Positions 7,010-14,867 of a DNA stretch of 64,000 nucleotides are shown piece after piece. The stretch is from positions 168,802-232,801 of the IMG/VR virus record IMGVR_UViG_3300047476_002078; one strand, 5' to 3'. The notes under the pieces are model-generated. The model worked only from the letters and a program-made list of their open reading frames with translations, searched no databases and had not been told where the DNA came from. The number at the start of each line of letters is the position of its first letter. The first letter of the stretch is position 1. Both the position numbers and the translations under genes were made by a program. This stretch comes from a virus.

Positions 7010-7904
7010 ACCACTCCAATAAAAATTTAAACCCGTTGCAAGAATTTTCTAAACTTTTAACATCTCTATAATGTTCTGTTAGGCATGTTCCAAAATAATC
7101 ACATTTACTGCATATTTTGTTCTGTTTAACTTTTATTTTTTCATTTTCTCTCCATGTAAAATATTCTTCTATATTTTCCATTTCAACAAAATGTTCTCTA
7201 TCATCACTATCAAAATCTAAAATGCCAAATTTTCCTGAAGGTGTGATGTAAACGTGATTGTCAGAAAAAGCGTTTCGTTCTTTTTTTATACTCTCAACTA
7301 TGTTGAACTCATTAACGAATACAGACTTTAATTGTACTTTGTTATTCAAAAACTTTTTAATAAATTCTTCAAAGTCTTTAAAAGTAACATTTAAGCTATT
7401 GTATTGATTTGTGCTATACGGCTTAATTTCTACAGACTTTACATTTGAGATACTGTTTAATGTTTGAATCATATAATCAACATCAATATTTATGAGGCAT
7501 GGAGAAGCCAACATCAATACAGCAATATGCTTGTTAAGAGAAAGCATATTGCTTAAAGTATTTTTAAACCCTGATCTACATTCAAAATCAAAGGATACTG
7601 AAACATCAACGTCTTCTCTCATTAACACATCTGTAATTTTGGTAAGATTAGTTATGATGTTTATTTTTCCGCCATAATACTTTTTAATTATTAAGAAAAG
7701 TTCATCCAAGTATTCTTTAGAAAGTAACTGTATTTCTCCTCCGTACAAGTCTATATGTTCTATTTTTTCATATTGTGAAATTTGTTTTAAACGCAAATCA
7801 ATATCTTTTAGATCAGTTGTTTTTGGGTCACTTAATTTATCACCTAGATAACAAAAGGGGCATCTAAGATTGCAAAGATATGTCGGATTAAGAGACACAT
7901 TCAT
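6942..7904 (-). CDS. radical SAM protein with C-terminal Cys cluster (rSAM 1)
   Basis: 320 residues. The [4Fe-4S]/SAM-binding motif C-x3-C-x2-C lies at Cys11, Cys15 and Cys18 (CNLRCPFC), followed by the DLYGGE motif that contacts SAM. The C-terminal part carries ICSKCDYFGTCL and a further Cys (ENSCNG), which looks like a shortened SPASM/Twitch-type auxiliary cluster domain, usual in enzymes that modify peptides. Substrate not shown; the Cys-His-Ser-Ser protein in the same operon is the natural candidate. Start overlaps the upstream gene as ATGA. Confidence 0.88.
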   Translation of the reverse strand: MNVSLNPTYLCNLRCPFCYLGDKLSDPKTTDLKDIDLRLKQISQYEKIEHIDLYGGEIQLLSKEYLDELFLIIKKYYGGKINIITNLTKITDVLMREDVDVSVSFDFECRSGFKNTLSNMLSLNKHIAVLMLASPCLINIDVDYMIQTLNSISNVKSVEIKPYSTNQYNSLNVTFKDFEEFIKKFLNNKVQLKSVFVNEFNIVESIKKERNAFSDNHVYITPSGKFGILDFDSDDREHFVEMENIEEYFTWRENEKIKVKQNKICSKCDYFGTCLTEHYRDVKSLENSCNGFKFLLEWYERTQITTESLSSNPAHNRLNL

Positions 7905-9004
7905 GACTGTCCAATATCTTTAAAATATTCTTTAAAGTGCTCTTTAACATCGTCTTTAGCCGATGATAACTGTGATTCTAAGTCTTGTTTTACAGCCACA
8001 AGTTTAAGAATATCATCTGCGTTACCTTTCATTATTTTACAATGTTCCTCTACCAAACCAAGCTTTTTGTAATCTTTAATAGTTTTGTGACAGCCATTGC
8101 AAATATCAAACATTGGACAAGTAAGACATTCATCTTTCATCCTTTGTAATTCATAATGTTGCTTCAAAGGGGTAAAGAAATTACCTTGTTTTACTTCTTG
8201 ATCGAAATCAATTCTATACTTTCCTTCATCTTCAAAATCATCATCTCCAAAAGCTCCGCAAGAGTGATAAGCCCCATTAGGCTGAAGACATCGAATATGA
8301 CTGTCACACTCTCTTGCGAGAGGGCAAGTCGTTCCCATTTTTTTAATTCTGACAGTCATTTGTTTTGTGTTGTATTCCCAAGGAGCCAAACCTTCCTTAT
8401 ATACATCAAGATATATTTTGTATATTTTTCCTAAAAGAAAAGGTTTTGATTGGTCGCCTGAAGCCATGGCATAGTTAAGCTTACACTCAACTCCCATTTT
8501 CTTAGCTAATCTCACATTATCTATTGCAGTATCTTCGTTTTCTTCTGTGATTACAGATATAAATCCGGGGCGGTATCCAACTTTTTCAAGAAATAAATCA
8601 GACACTTTCCAAAAAATATCCTCTGTGAAAACTTTGTTTTTTGTTATACGTCTAGTGTTTCCATAGTTAAAAGATGTGGCTACGCTTACCCTGTCTTGCC
8701 TTTTAAAAAGTTTTGTCCATTTATCAGGGTACTTATAAAAATCCCATAAATTTGTAGTGAAAGAAACTATAGCTGGATATTTGTTATCATCTAAATGTTT
8801 CACTAGCTCCCAATAATAATCAGGGTGGATTACAAGAGGGTCGCCTCCGTTCACAATAATTGTTCTGGTATCTGGAAATCTTTTTAAGAAATCCACAATA
8901 TATTGCATTGGCAGTATTTGTTTTTTATCTTCTGAAATGTTGGTAGAGCTACAGAAAGTACAGGCAAAATTACAAACTTCTGTAGGTTTAATAATTAAGT
9001 CCAC
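7901..9004 (-). CDS. radical SAM/SPASM protein (rSAM 2)
   Basis: 367 residues from a GTG that overlaps the previous gene by 10 bases; a later start would lose the cluster motif, so the GTG must be right. C-x3-C-x2-C is at Cys11, Cys15 and Cys18 (CNFACTFC), with VNGGDP as the SAM-contact motif. The C-terminal half has many cysteines (CPLARECDSHIRCLQPNG, YHSCGAF, CLTCPMFDICNGCHK, EEHCK), a full SPASM-type arrangement for auxiliary iron-sulfur clusters. Ends in a charged helical tail of about 40 residues. Expected to act on a peptide or protein, with partner enzymes in the operon. Confidence 0.9.
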   Translation of the reverse strand: MDLIIKPTEVCNFACTFCSSTNISEDKKQILPMQYIVDFLKRFPDTRTIIVNGGDPLVIHPDYYWELVKHLDDNKYPAIVSFTTNLWDFYKYPDKWTKLFKRQDRVSVATSFNYGNTRRITKNKVFTEDIFWKVSDLFLEKVGYRPGFISVITEENEDTAIDNVRLAKKMGVECKLNYAMASGDQSKPFLLGKIYKIYLDVYKEGLAPWEYNTKQMTVRIKKMGTTCPLARECDSHIRCLQPNGAYHSCGAFGDDDFEDEGKYRIDFDQEVKQGNFFTPLKQHYELQRMKDECLTCPMFDICNGCHKTIKDYKKLGLVEEHCKIMKGNADDILKLVAVKQDLESQLSSAKDDVKEHFKEYFKDIGQS

Positions 9005-10110
9005 TTTTTATCTATCTCCCTAAACATTATTTTATAAAGACATTCTGACAGTTGTTTTCTTTCTGCAAAATAAACATGATCTTCCATCACAAAACAAGAA
9101 AATCCACATCTTCCAAAAAACTCACAACTTAAACACTCTTTTTTTGTAACAAAAGATTCGATAATATTGGCATTACTTTCATAATTGATTTTATGTTCAA
9201 ATTCGCTAGGGTTGTATTGGAGTTGTCTGCAAGTTAAAATTCTACCGTTAGGAAGAATCGTAATTTTGTTCAAACTCATACAGGTCATCTGGTTTACATC
9301 ATTTTCAATCCACTGTTTTATTGGCTGAATTTCTGGAAATTCATTAATAACTTTAAGCAAGAAATCCAAAATGTCTTTGTCTGAAGGTACTAGCAATTGA
9401 GCGTTAGTTTCAGGGGTGTAATAATCGAAACTTATAGGAAAACCTTCATCATACAAGTATTTAAAGTAACTTGTATCAGAATTTAAAAACTTTTCGATAG
9501 TAGGTTTGGTCAAAACTAAATTAATAGTTCCTATATGCTTTTTAAATTTTATTATGTTTTTATGCCATAAGGTATTAACGTGATGAGCTACTGCTCGACC
9601 ATGAAAATCAAGAGAGGTTGTAATGCAAAATTCTATATTATTATTTTCTAATTTATTTAAAAACTCTTCAACTTTTTCTACTTCAGTAAAAAGACAATTT
9701 GTAACTAAAACAATATTGGCTTGTTTATTTAGTGTTTTAGCATGTGAATCAACTTTTTTTATCAATTCAAAATAGTCATCAAATTTGTTTCTTCCATCTT
9801 GAAAAATTTCTCCGCCCATTAGACAGATATTAAAACGAGTGCAAGAATTATCACTGATAAATTGATTGATAGGTTCAGCTTTTTCAATAATTTCTTCAAG
9901 ACCTGTGGTATCATCGTGATCTTGCCAGCAAAAAGCACAACGTAAATTGCAAGCTTGAAAAAGACTTACTTCTACTTCTGCTTCAGAAGGAACTTTAGTT
10001 CGTAATAAAGACTTTATGTAATTTTCATCAACAGGACTTTGAAGTTTTGATTCCTTAAACTCTTGATAAGTTTTAGGTCCTTCTGTCACTATTGGAATTT
10101 TTTTCTTCAT
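8995..10110 (-). CDS. radical SAM/SPASM protein (rSAM 3)
   Basis: 371 residues. Unlike the two downstream copies it has an N-terminal extension of about 50 residues before the C-x3-C-x2-C motif (Cys54, Cys58, Cys61: CNLRCAFC); LMGGEIF follows. The SPASM region shows MTCMSLNKITILPNGRILTC and ECLSCEFFGRCGFSC with a final Cys (SECLY). The extension could hold a peptide-recognition element, which is inference. The start overlaps the Cys-rich small gene by 38 bases, with GGGGAAAA upstream as a distant ribosome site. Confidence 0.9.
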   Translation of the reverse strand: MKKKIPIVTEGPKTYQEFKESKLQSPVDENYIKSLLRTKVPSEAEVEVSLFQACNLRCAFCWQDHDDTTGLEEIIEKAEPINQFISDNSCTRFNICLMGGEIFQDGRNKFDDYFELIKKVDSHAKTLNKQANIVLVTNCLFTEVEKVEEFLNKLENNNIEFCITTSLDFHGRAVAHHVNTLWHKNIIKFKKHIGTINLVLTKPTIEKFLNSDTSYFKYLYDEGFPISFDYYTPETNAQLLVPSDKDILDFLLKVINEFPEIQPIKQWIENDVNQMTCMSLNKITILPNGRILTCRQLQYNPSEFEHKINYESNANIIESFVTKKECLSCEFFGRCGFSCFVMEDHVYFAERKQLSECLYKIMFREIDKKWT

Positions 10111-10285
10111 CTAAATATTTTCCCCACTTACCAATGGGACATTCGCTATTTTTAAGTCTGGCTTTTACAACCATGAAACAGCCACACTTTCCGCAAACAT
10201 CCATCTTTAACGGTTGCTTTAATTCTGGACAAGCTCTACAAATACCTATTCGATATTCGTAATTTTCTTCATCAACAAAAATCAA
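10073..10285 (-). CDS. small Cys-rich protein (DUF6171-like)
   Basis: 70 residues. Cysteines are arranged as CRAC, then CGKCGC, then ECPIGKW, which matches small phage metal-binding proteins of the DUF6171 kind (recognised by eye). It probably binds zinc or an iron-sulfur cluster. The start is TTG, six bases after AAGG and overlapping the preceding stop as TTGA. It lies between the radical SAM genes and the substrate-like gene. A scaffold or electron-transfer partner role is possible but not shown. Confidence 0.75.
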   Translation of the reverse strand: MIFVDEENYEYRIGICRACPELKQPLKMDVCGKCGCFMVVKARLKNSECPIGKWGKYLDEEKNSNSDRRT

Positions 10286-11067
10286 ACAATACCTTCGGAT
10301 ACCACAGCTTCATCAATTTTTTGTTCAATTAACGAAAGCTCTTGGCTCACTTTAGCAATCATATCAGGAGTAATATCCCCATTTGCTAAAGCGTCTATAC
10401 CTAAACATAAAGGGTTTTTTGAATTTAAAATATAATGAGTGAGCATTAATCCTTTAAAAGCCCCTTCCTCAAACTGCATCTTGAACCATTTCAAAGGGTG
10501 TTTACTAGGCTTACTTACAAACGCCTCAATGAATCCTTCAATTTGGATTACATTCAGTACATTAACTGTGATATACATAGCATCATTTACTTCTTCAAAT
10601 TCATCCAATGATATTTGAGGGTCGAAGGCTCGGACATACAAAAGCAAAATAGAATCTAAAAAAGTTGCCCACTTCTCCACCACTTCAGGATATTTGGCAA
10701 TAAATTCAGGTATTTCTTCATTGGATAAAACACTCTTTTCGATGACACTAATATGATCTACCTCTTTATAAAAAAGCATTATGTGTGCAATTGTTTGTGA
10801 AAGAGGTATAGATGCGTTGAAAGCTCTTAGTTTCATAAAAGCTGCTATAAAATCGTGTTTTTCAACTGTCGATGTTTCTGATAAATCAAAATCTGGATTT
10901 AACTCTAGGTTTGCTAGATATGTTAAAAGCTGATCTCCTTTTATTGAACTATTTGCATAATCCACAGTGTATTTAATTTTTTCTCTATTCATGAAAACTT
11001 CTTTCATGAGATCAACACTTAAAGGAATTGTTACACGTCTTTCAATAAATTCTACATTTGTTTCCAT
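10282..11067 (-). CDS. unknown protein of the radical SAM operon
   Basis: 261 residues from the ATG that follows AGGAG at five bases; it begins two bases after the stop of the Cys-His-Ser-Ser gene, and the ribosome site lies inside that gene's last codons. A longer open frame upstream (27 residues of VHAT-type repeats) is only the repeat read in another frame. The protein is helical and acidic, has no Cys cluster, and matches no family I know. Immediately adjacent, coupled expression with the putative substrate suggests a chaperone-like or recognition partner. Confidence 0.75.
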   Translation of the reverse strand: METNVEFIERRVTIPLSVDLMKEVFMNREKIKYTVDYANSSIKGDQLLTYLANLELNPDFDLSETSTVEKHDFIAAFMKLRAFNASIPLSQTIAHIMLFYKEVDHISVIEKSVLSNEEIPEFIAKYPEVVEKWATFLDSILLLYVRAFDPQISLDEFEEVNDAMYITVNVLNVIQIEGFIEAFVSKPSKHPLKWFKMQFEEGAFKGLMLTHYILNSKNPLCLGIDALANGDITPDMIAKVSQELSLIEQKIDEAVVSEGIV

Positions 11068-11068
11068 T

Positions 11069-11626
11069 TTATCTCCTAGCTCTACTGCTATGGCATGAAC
11101 TGTGGCATGAACTGTGGCATGAGCTATGACATGAACAGTGACACCCATCTTGTGTTATACAAGCGACTCTGTAAGCCGCACCTTCTGAAAGGTCAGCGAT
11201 ATTCTTTAAAGTAGTAACAAAGTTATTCAAAGCTGTAGCTGATACTACCCCTTGAGGTCCGGGCGTTGTATCTATTTGAGAAGTTAAAGCGGAAACATAG
11301 TAAGCACTTGTTAAAGCAGCAACACGGATACCATTATATACTGAGTAGTTTCCACACGAAGGATTGTATCTTCCCGACTCTAGCTGTCTGATTCTAGTTG
11401 ATTCTTTGGCAAAATTTCTAATTTGCGTAATTACTTCATTAGCCGTTAAAACCGAACTCAGATTACTTTCGCCCATGGGAGTTAATTGTGTGTCCAAAGT
11501 ACCACAATTAGGTTCGATGGAAGAATCTGTCCACCAAACAACTCTACTATTTTTGGGTGTAACTATATCATTATTAACATCGTTGATTATACCTGCTTTG
11601 GTAATAATCGTTCCTTGAATAGCCAT
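11069..11626 (-). CDS. putative modified protein with C-terminal Cys-His-Ser-Ser repeats
   Basis: 185 residues. Residues 1-158 are an unfamiliar Ser/Thr/Asn/Ala-rich domain with two isolated Cys near residues 41 and 91. Residues 160-181 read DGCHCS and then CHSS four times, ending in RARR. A four-residue Cys repeat at the C-terminus is the hallmark of targets of the CXXX-repeat radical SAM maturases, and each unit also contains a His-x-Ser as in the His-Xaa-Ser system. The gene lies directly downstream of one radical SAM gene and upstream of three more, so it is the likely substrate. The N-terminal domain is far longer than a normal leader peptide; it may be a virion or carrier domain. Alternatively the tail simply binds metal. 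Confidence 0.8.
   Translation of the reverse strand: MAIQGTIITKAGIINDVNNDIVTPKNSRVVWWTDSSIEPNCGTLDTQLTPMGESNLSSVLTANEVITQIRNFAKESTRIRQLESGRYNPSCGNYSVYNGIRVAALTSAYYVSALTSQIDTTPGPQGVVSATALNNFVTTLKNIADLSEGAAYRVACITQDGCHCSCHSSCHSSCHSSCHSSRARR
11084..11143 (-). repeat. 12-base tandem repeat encoding Cys-His-Ser-Ser units
   Basis: About four tandem 12-base units, two of them identical at the DNA level (TGGCATGAACTG on the plus strand), the others differing at synonymous positions. The synonymous variation argues for selection on the protein repeat rather than recent duplication alone. Unit number could vary by slippage in whole codons. Confidence 0.85.
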
Positions 11627-11635
11627 TAAAAACTC

Positions 11636-12721
11636 CTACTCTTGCCCGATGAAACCGTTTAAAACAGTTCTCATAAGGGTTGCATCTCCATAAGGAAATT
11701 CTTTATTATATTTAAGCTTTTGCATTAAAGTTTTAGGAGCAGGGCAAACATCTCCATCCCAAGCTAGTTGGTGACAATCCCCATTACAAATATCGAAAAC
11801 ATCGCATCCATAACAGCCCGGATTTCTAACTGCTTCACAAGCAATTTCCTTCATTCTTCCTTTTGAATACATGATTTCCAGAATTGGATAGTCTATGTAT
11901 CCATAAGGTTTTTCGACCGCAGAATTTGGACACCCTCCAACAGTTCCGTCAGCATTGAGTGTGAATATTTTTTGCTCACATGTTCTGCACCGACATCCGC
12001 TGTGGGTACTGTGAACTAAAGGTGAGAGGATAGAATTGAAAAATAAATTTTGAATTTTTTCATGATATTTATTCTCTATCGTCTGTTCCCACATCTTTAG
12101 AAAATAGTCTTGTAAATTTTTGTTTCCTGCGGCTAGATCATTATTACTTCTAGCGTTACCATTTGGAGTCATTCTTTCAAAATTAAGATAAGTGACTCCT
12201 AAATCAATCATTTTTTCTATGATTTGTTTTGGCTCTAATTCAAGAGTTTTAGAAGTAAGTGAAACCATAACTGTAACAGGGTATCCAAGCTTAACAAGAG
12301 TTCGGACATTATTCTCCCACAGTTCTTCAGCCTTTCTATTCGGAAATCTGATTTTATAATCCCATGAAGTTCCAAAGCTGTTTCTTTTTAACACCTCATC
12401 GAAAAAAGCAATTTTAGCATCATCCAGTCTGTAGGTTAGGTTGGTTTGAATACCCCACCAAACCTCATCCCAAAGAGGGCTTACCTCTCTGTAAACTTTT
12501 AGCATATCTTCAATAGGAGCAAGCATAGGCTCTCCTCCGTGAAAGGATATGTGTCCACCTTTTTTAAAATTAGGAACGACTTCTTTTAATCTCTTGAAAA
12601 AACTAATAGTTTTATCTGGATTAAAAAATACTTTTTTGCCTTGAGAGCCGCTGGTGAAGCAATGCTCACAGTTTAACTGACATGTTTCTGTTGTTTTTAA
12701 ATATACCATCAACTCATTCAT
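11636..12721 (-). CDS. radical SAM/SPASM protein, anSME-like (rSAM 4)
   Basis: 361 residues. Cluster motif at Cys14, Cys18 and Cys21 (CQLNCEHC), SAM motif SFHGGEP, and a Cys-rich SPASM region (SGCRCRTCEQ, GGCPNS, GCYGCDVFDICNGDCHQ, DVCPAP). This layout is close to anaerobic sulfatase-maturase-like peptide-modifying enzymes. A GAGAGG ribosome site precedes the ATG. It is the first gene of the modification operon and ends 10 bases before the start of the Cys-His-Ser-Ser protein, which makes it the prime candidate for the dedicated maturase. Confidence 0.9.
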   Translation of the reverse strand: MNELMVYLKTTETCQLNCEHCFTSGSQGKKVFFNPDKTISFFKRLKEVVPNFKKGGHISFHGGEPMLAPIEDMLKVYREVSPLWDEVWWGIQTNLTYRLDDAKIAFFDEVLKRNSFGTSWDYKIRFPNRKAEELWENNVRTLVKLGYPVTVMVSLTSKTLELEPKQIIEKMIDLGVTYLNFERMTPNGNARSNNDLAAGNKNLQDYFLKMWEQTIENKYHEKIQNLFFNSILSPLVHSTHSGCRCRTCEQKIFTLNADGTVGGCPNSAVEKPYGYIDYPILEIMYSKGRMKEIACEAVRNPGCYGCDVFDICNGDCHQLAWDGDVCPAPKTLMQKLKYNKEFPYGDATLMRTVLNGFIGQE

Positions 12722-12756
12722 AAAAACCTCTCGTTACCGTAACATTTTGTAAAAAA

Positions 12757-13308
12757 TTACAAGTCAACTGCGTTTTCTGGTTTTTCCGATTTTTTACAAC
12801 TGTCACTACAAAATTTTGCGTACTTACCTTTTATAGTAAAATAACTTCCACAGGATTGGCAATTTTTTAACAAGTCTGTACCGTAATATTTGCAGAACAA
12901 GCTAAAGTTGTACAAGATAATTCCAGTTATCCAGTCTCCGTTAGCATCTCCAATTTTTACGAAACGCTGTATATTACCTTTTTTATCTTCTTCTTTAATC
13001 TCTCTTAAAGAAGATAAATAGAAATTAGCCCATTGCCCAAAATCCTTATCGAATTTTTTAAAGTTCATGATGTGATCTATATGATCTTTGAACTTTTTTT
13101 GAACAAGTCTAAAAGCTTCTAAATGATGTTCTTTGAAACTTTCTTTTCGTTCATTAACGGACACTTTGTCAGACTCATCGTTAAAAACAGAACCTAACTT
13201 CTCTAAGAGATTTGTAACATACTCTTCTGATATTTTAGAATTTAAAAATTTAACGAACAAAGGTTCTTCTTTTGGAAGAATACTTTTAGATTTCTTTTTT
13301 TCAGCCAA
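12757..13308 (-). CDS. zinc-ribbon protein
   Basis: 183 residues from a TTG start seven bases after AAGGGA. Mostly helical and basic, with a C-terminal zinc-binding module CQSCGSYFTIKGKYAKFCSDSCKK (about residues 150-173) holding two pairs of Cys in a MYM/CGNR-like pattern. It probably binds nucleic acid or a protein partner. It lies immediately downstream of the DnaJ-like gene and upstream of the radical SAM operon. Confidence 0.75.
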   Translation of the reverse strand: MAEKKKSKSILPKEEPLFVKFLNSKISEEYVTNLLEKLGSVFNDESDKVSVNERKESFKEHHLEAFRLVQKKFKDHIDHIMNFKKFDKDFGQWANFYLSSLREIKEEDKKGNIQRFVKIGDANGDWITGIILYNFSLFCKYYGTDLLKNCQSCGSYFTIKGKYAKFCSDSCKKSEKPENAVDL

Positions 13309-13312
13309 TTTT

Positions 13313-14161
13313 TCATCCCTTGTTTTGCAATACCGAGACTATTTTTTCGCAAATATCGTCAGGGAGTCTTGGTATTTCTATTTTTATCTTTATTATATGA
13401 TCTCCGTAACTATTTTTTCTGTTATCAAATAACCCCTTGCCTTTTAACCGTAACATCTGTTCAGGTTGTACGCATCTAGGTATTTGAACTTCTATTTTGC
13501 CGTGCAAAGTATCAGCCGTAATAGTGCTATTGTCAAAGACTTTAATGAAAGGCAAATTTACTGTTGAATATACGGTTGTTCCATTTATTTCAAAAATGCT
13601 ATGAGGAGCGACTTGAATATTAACGATTACATCTTTTTCTTCTGCGATTAATGTTGTTCCTGAAGTAACGCTACGTGGTATAGAAACACTTGTTTGTTTG
13701 TGTGTGCTCGTTGAACCTACTCCGAAACATCTATCACAACTAGAGATAGCTCGACCTGTTTTATCGAAAGTTGTAGCTCCTGTTCCTCCACAATAATGAC
13801 AAGTTTCATTGATTTTATATTGAATAGTTTTGGTAACACCTTGAAATGCTTCTTCTAAAGTAAGAACAATACTAATATGTACTGTTTTCTTTCTGACGCT
13901 TCCCTGCATATTTGTAAAGAAGTCTTTAAAGTAAGTTTCAAGGTCGGAATCCCAAACAAAACTACCATGTGATCTGTTTTTATAAGACTTAACTTTTTGT
14001 TCAGTGTTTATGAGTTCGTAAGCTGATTGTATCTCACGAAATTTATCCTCATCTCCACCGCTTTTGTCTGGGTGATATTTTAGAGCTAAGGTTCGATAAG
14101 CTTTTTTAATTTCTTGCTGTGTAGCATTTTCAGAAACGCCGAGGATTTCAAACGGGTTCAT
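13313..14161 (-). CDS. dnaJ: DnaJ-like co-chaperone
   Basis: 282 residues, shorter than the usual 370-380. The J domain is at residues 2-60 with the HPD tripeptide in KYHPDKSGGD, which stimulates host DnaK. The Gly/Phe linker is short. The zinc domain has only one pair of repeats (CHYCGGTG and CDRCFGVG) instead of four, so one zinc centre. A beta-rich C-terminal client-binding domain follows (VNIQVAPHSIFEINGTTVY, then KIEVQIPRCVQPEQMLRLKG). The start overlaps the preceding gene as ATGA. A role in virion or enzyme folding with host DnaK is likely. Confidence 0.9.
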   Translation of the reverse strand: MNPFEILGVSENATQQEIKKAYRTLALKYHPDKSGGDEDKFREIQSAYELINTEQKVKSYKNRSHGSFVWDSDLETYFKDFFTNMQGSVRKKTVHISIVLTLEEAFQGVTKTIQYKINETCHYCGGTGATTFDKTGRAISSCDRCFGVGSTSTHKQTSVSIPRSVTSGTTLIAEEKDVIVNIQVAPHSIFEINGTTVYSTVNLPFIKVFDNSTITADTLHGKIEVQIPRCVQPEQMLRLKGKGLFDNRKNSYGDHIIKIKIEIPRLPDDICEKIVSVLQNKG

Positions 14162-14505
14162 TTGCCTTCCTCAAACTTTCCCATTAAATCCGATATTAAA
14201 TTATCGAGTTCATCCAAATCTTTATACAACTGTTTTTTATTTGTTTCTAAATTAAGATTTACGGTAATTATTTTGGAATTTTTAGAACAGTGTGGGCAGA
14301 TACCTGCTAAGGTTTCTTTGAACATATAGTTACCGTTAATTAAATCCAAATCTATTGATTTGTTTTCAGAAAAATATTGAAAATGGTTTAAATTAGAATT
14401 TAATGAATAGGTTACTCCGTTTATAATAACGTCTAAGAGAAACCCTTCAAAAAGGAATCGAGAACATTCTTTATTTTCGCACGTAAATACTTGGTTTGTT
14501 TTCAT
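14158..14505 (-). CDS. small protein with two Cys pairs
   Basis: 115 residues from MKTNQVFTC; an upstream in-frame start would overlap the divergent gene. Cys pairs (FTCENKECSRF and GICPHCSKN) suggest a zinc site joining a beta-rich middle to a coiled C-terminal helix. Function unknown. It is the first gene of this minus-strand run, and a TATAAT lies just six bases upstream of the ATG, which would give an almost leaderless message if used. Confidence 0.65.
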   Translation of the reverse strand: MKTNQVFTCENKECSRFLFEGFLLDVIINGVTYSLNSNLNHFQYFSENKSIDLDLINGNYMFKETLAGICPHCSKNSKIITVNLNLETNKKQLYKDLDELDNLISDLMGKFEEGK

Positions 14506-14516
14506 ACACTTATTAT

Positions 14517-14819
14517 ATGAATCAGTTAGAATTTGAATCACATTTTAAAAAATTGTGGGAAAATCTGAAACTTTATAACCACATCGTAAAAAATTTGAAG
14601 AAACGAAATAATGCAAAGCAGGCTTCGGAAATAGCTGACAATTTTGAACGGGAAATAAAAAAAGATATTATACAGGATTTATTGAATTGGTATGTTTTAA
14701 AAAAACATTTTGGCGAAGAAATAGATGAAAACATTATCCGTAACGATGTTGTGCATAGAATTAATGGGGAACTGGCAAAGCTTGGAGTTCCTATGTTAGA
14801 TACTTCTATTTTACGGTAG
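14517..14819 (+). CDS. hypothetical small helical protein
   Basis: 100 residues starting at an ATG with no ribosome site; the bases upstream (TTATTAT) are pure A/T. The protein is basic and helical with a long N-terminal coil (HIVKNLKKRNNAKQASEIAD). It is the first gene of the long plus-strand run and diverges from the Cys-pair gene with only 11 bases between the starts. Confidence 0.6.
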   Translation: MNQLEFESHFKKLWENLKLYNHIVKNLKKRNNAKQASEIADNFEREIKKDIIQDLLNWYVLKKHFGEEIDENIIRNDVVHRINGELAKLGVPMLDTSILR

Positions 14820-14867
14820 AAACAATTTACCGTAGATTTTTTGAAAATATATTTGTATTCTTTTTTA

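Noticed and set aside
11068-11148. Upstream extension of the 10282-11067 gene with VHAT-type repeats
   Set aside because: It is the Cys-His-Ser-Ser repeat read in another frame; the ATG with AGGAG at 11067 is the better start.
12741-12756. TTGTAA/TTACAA hairpin upstream of the fourth radical SAM gene
   Set aside because: Only a six-base A/T stem, too weak to call a terminator.
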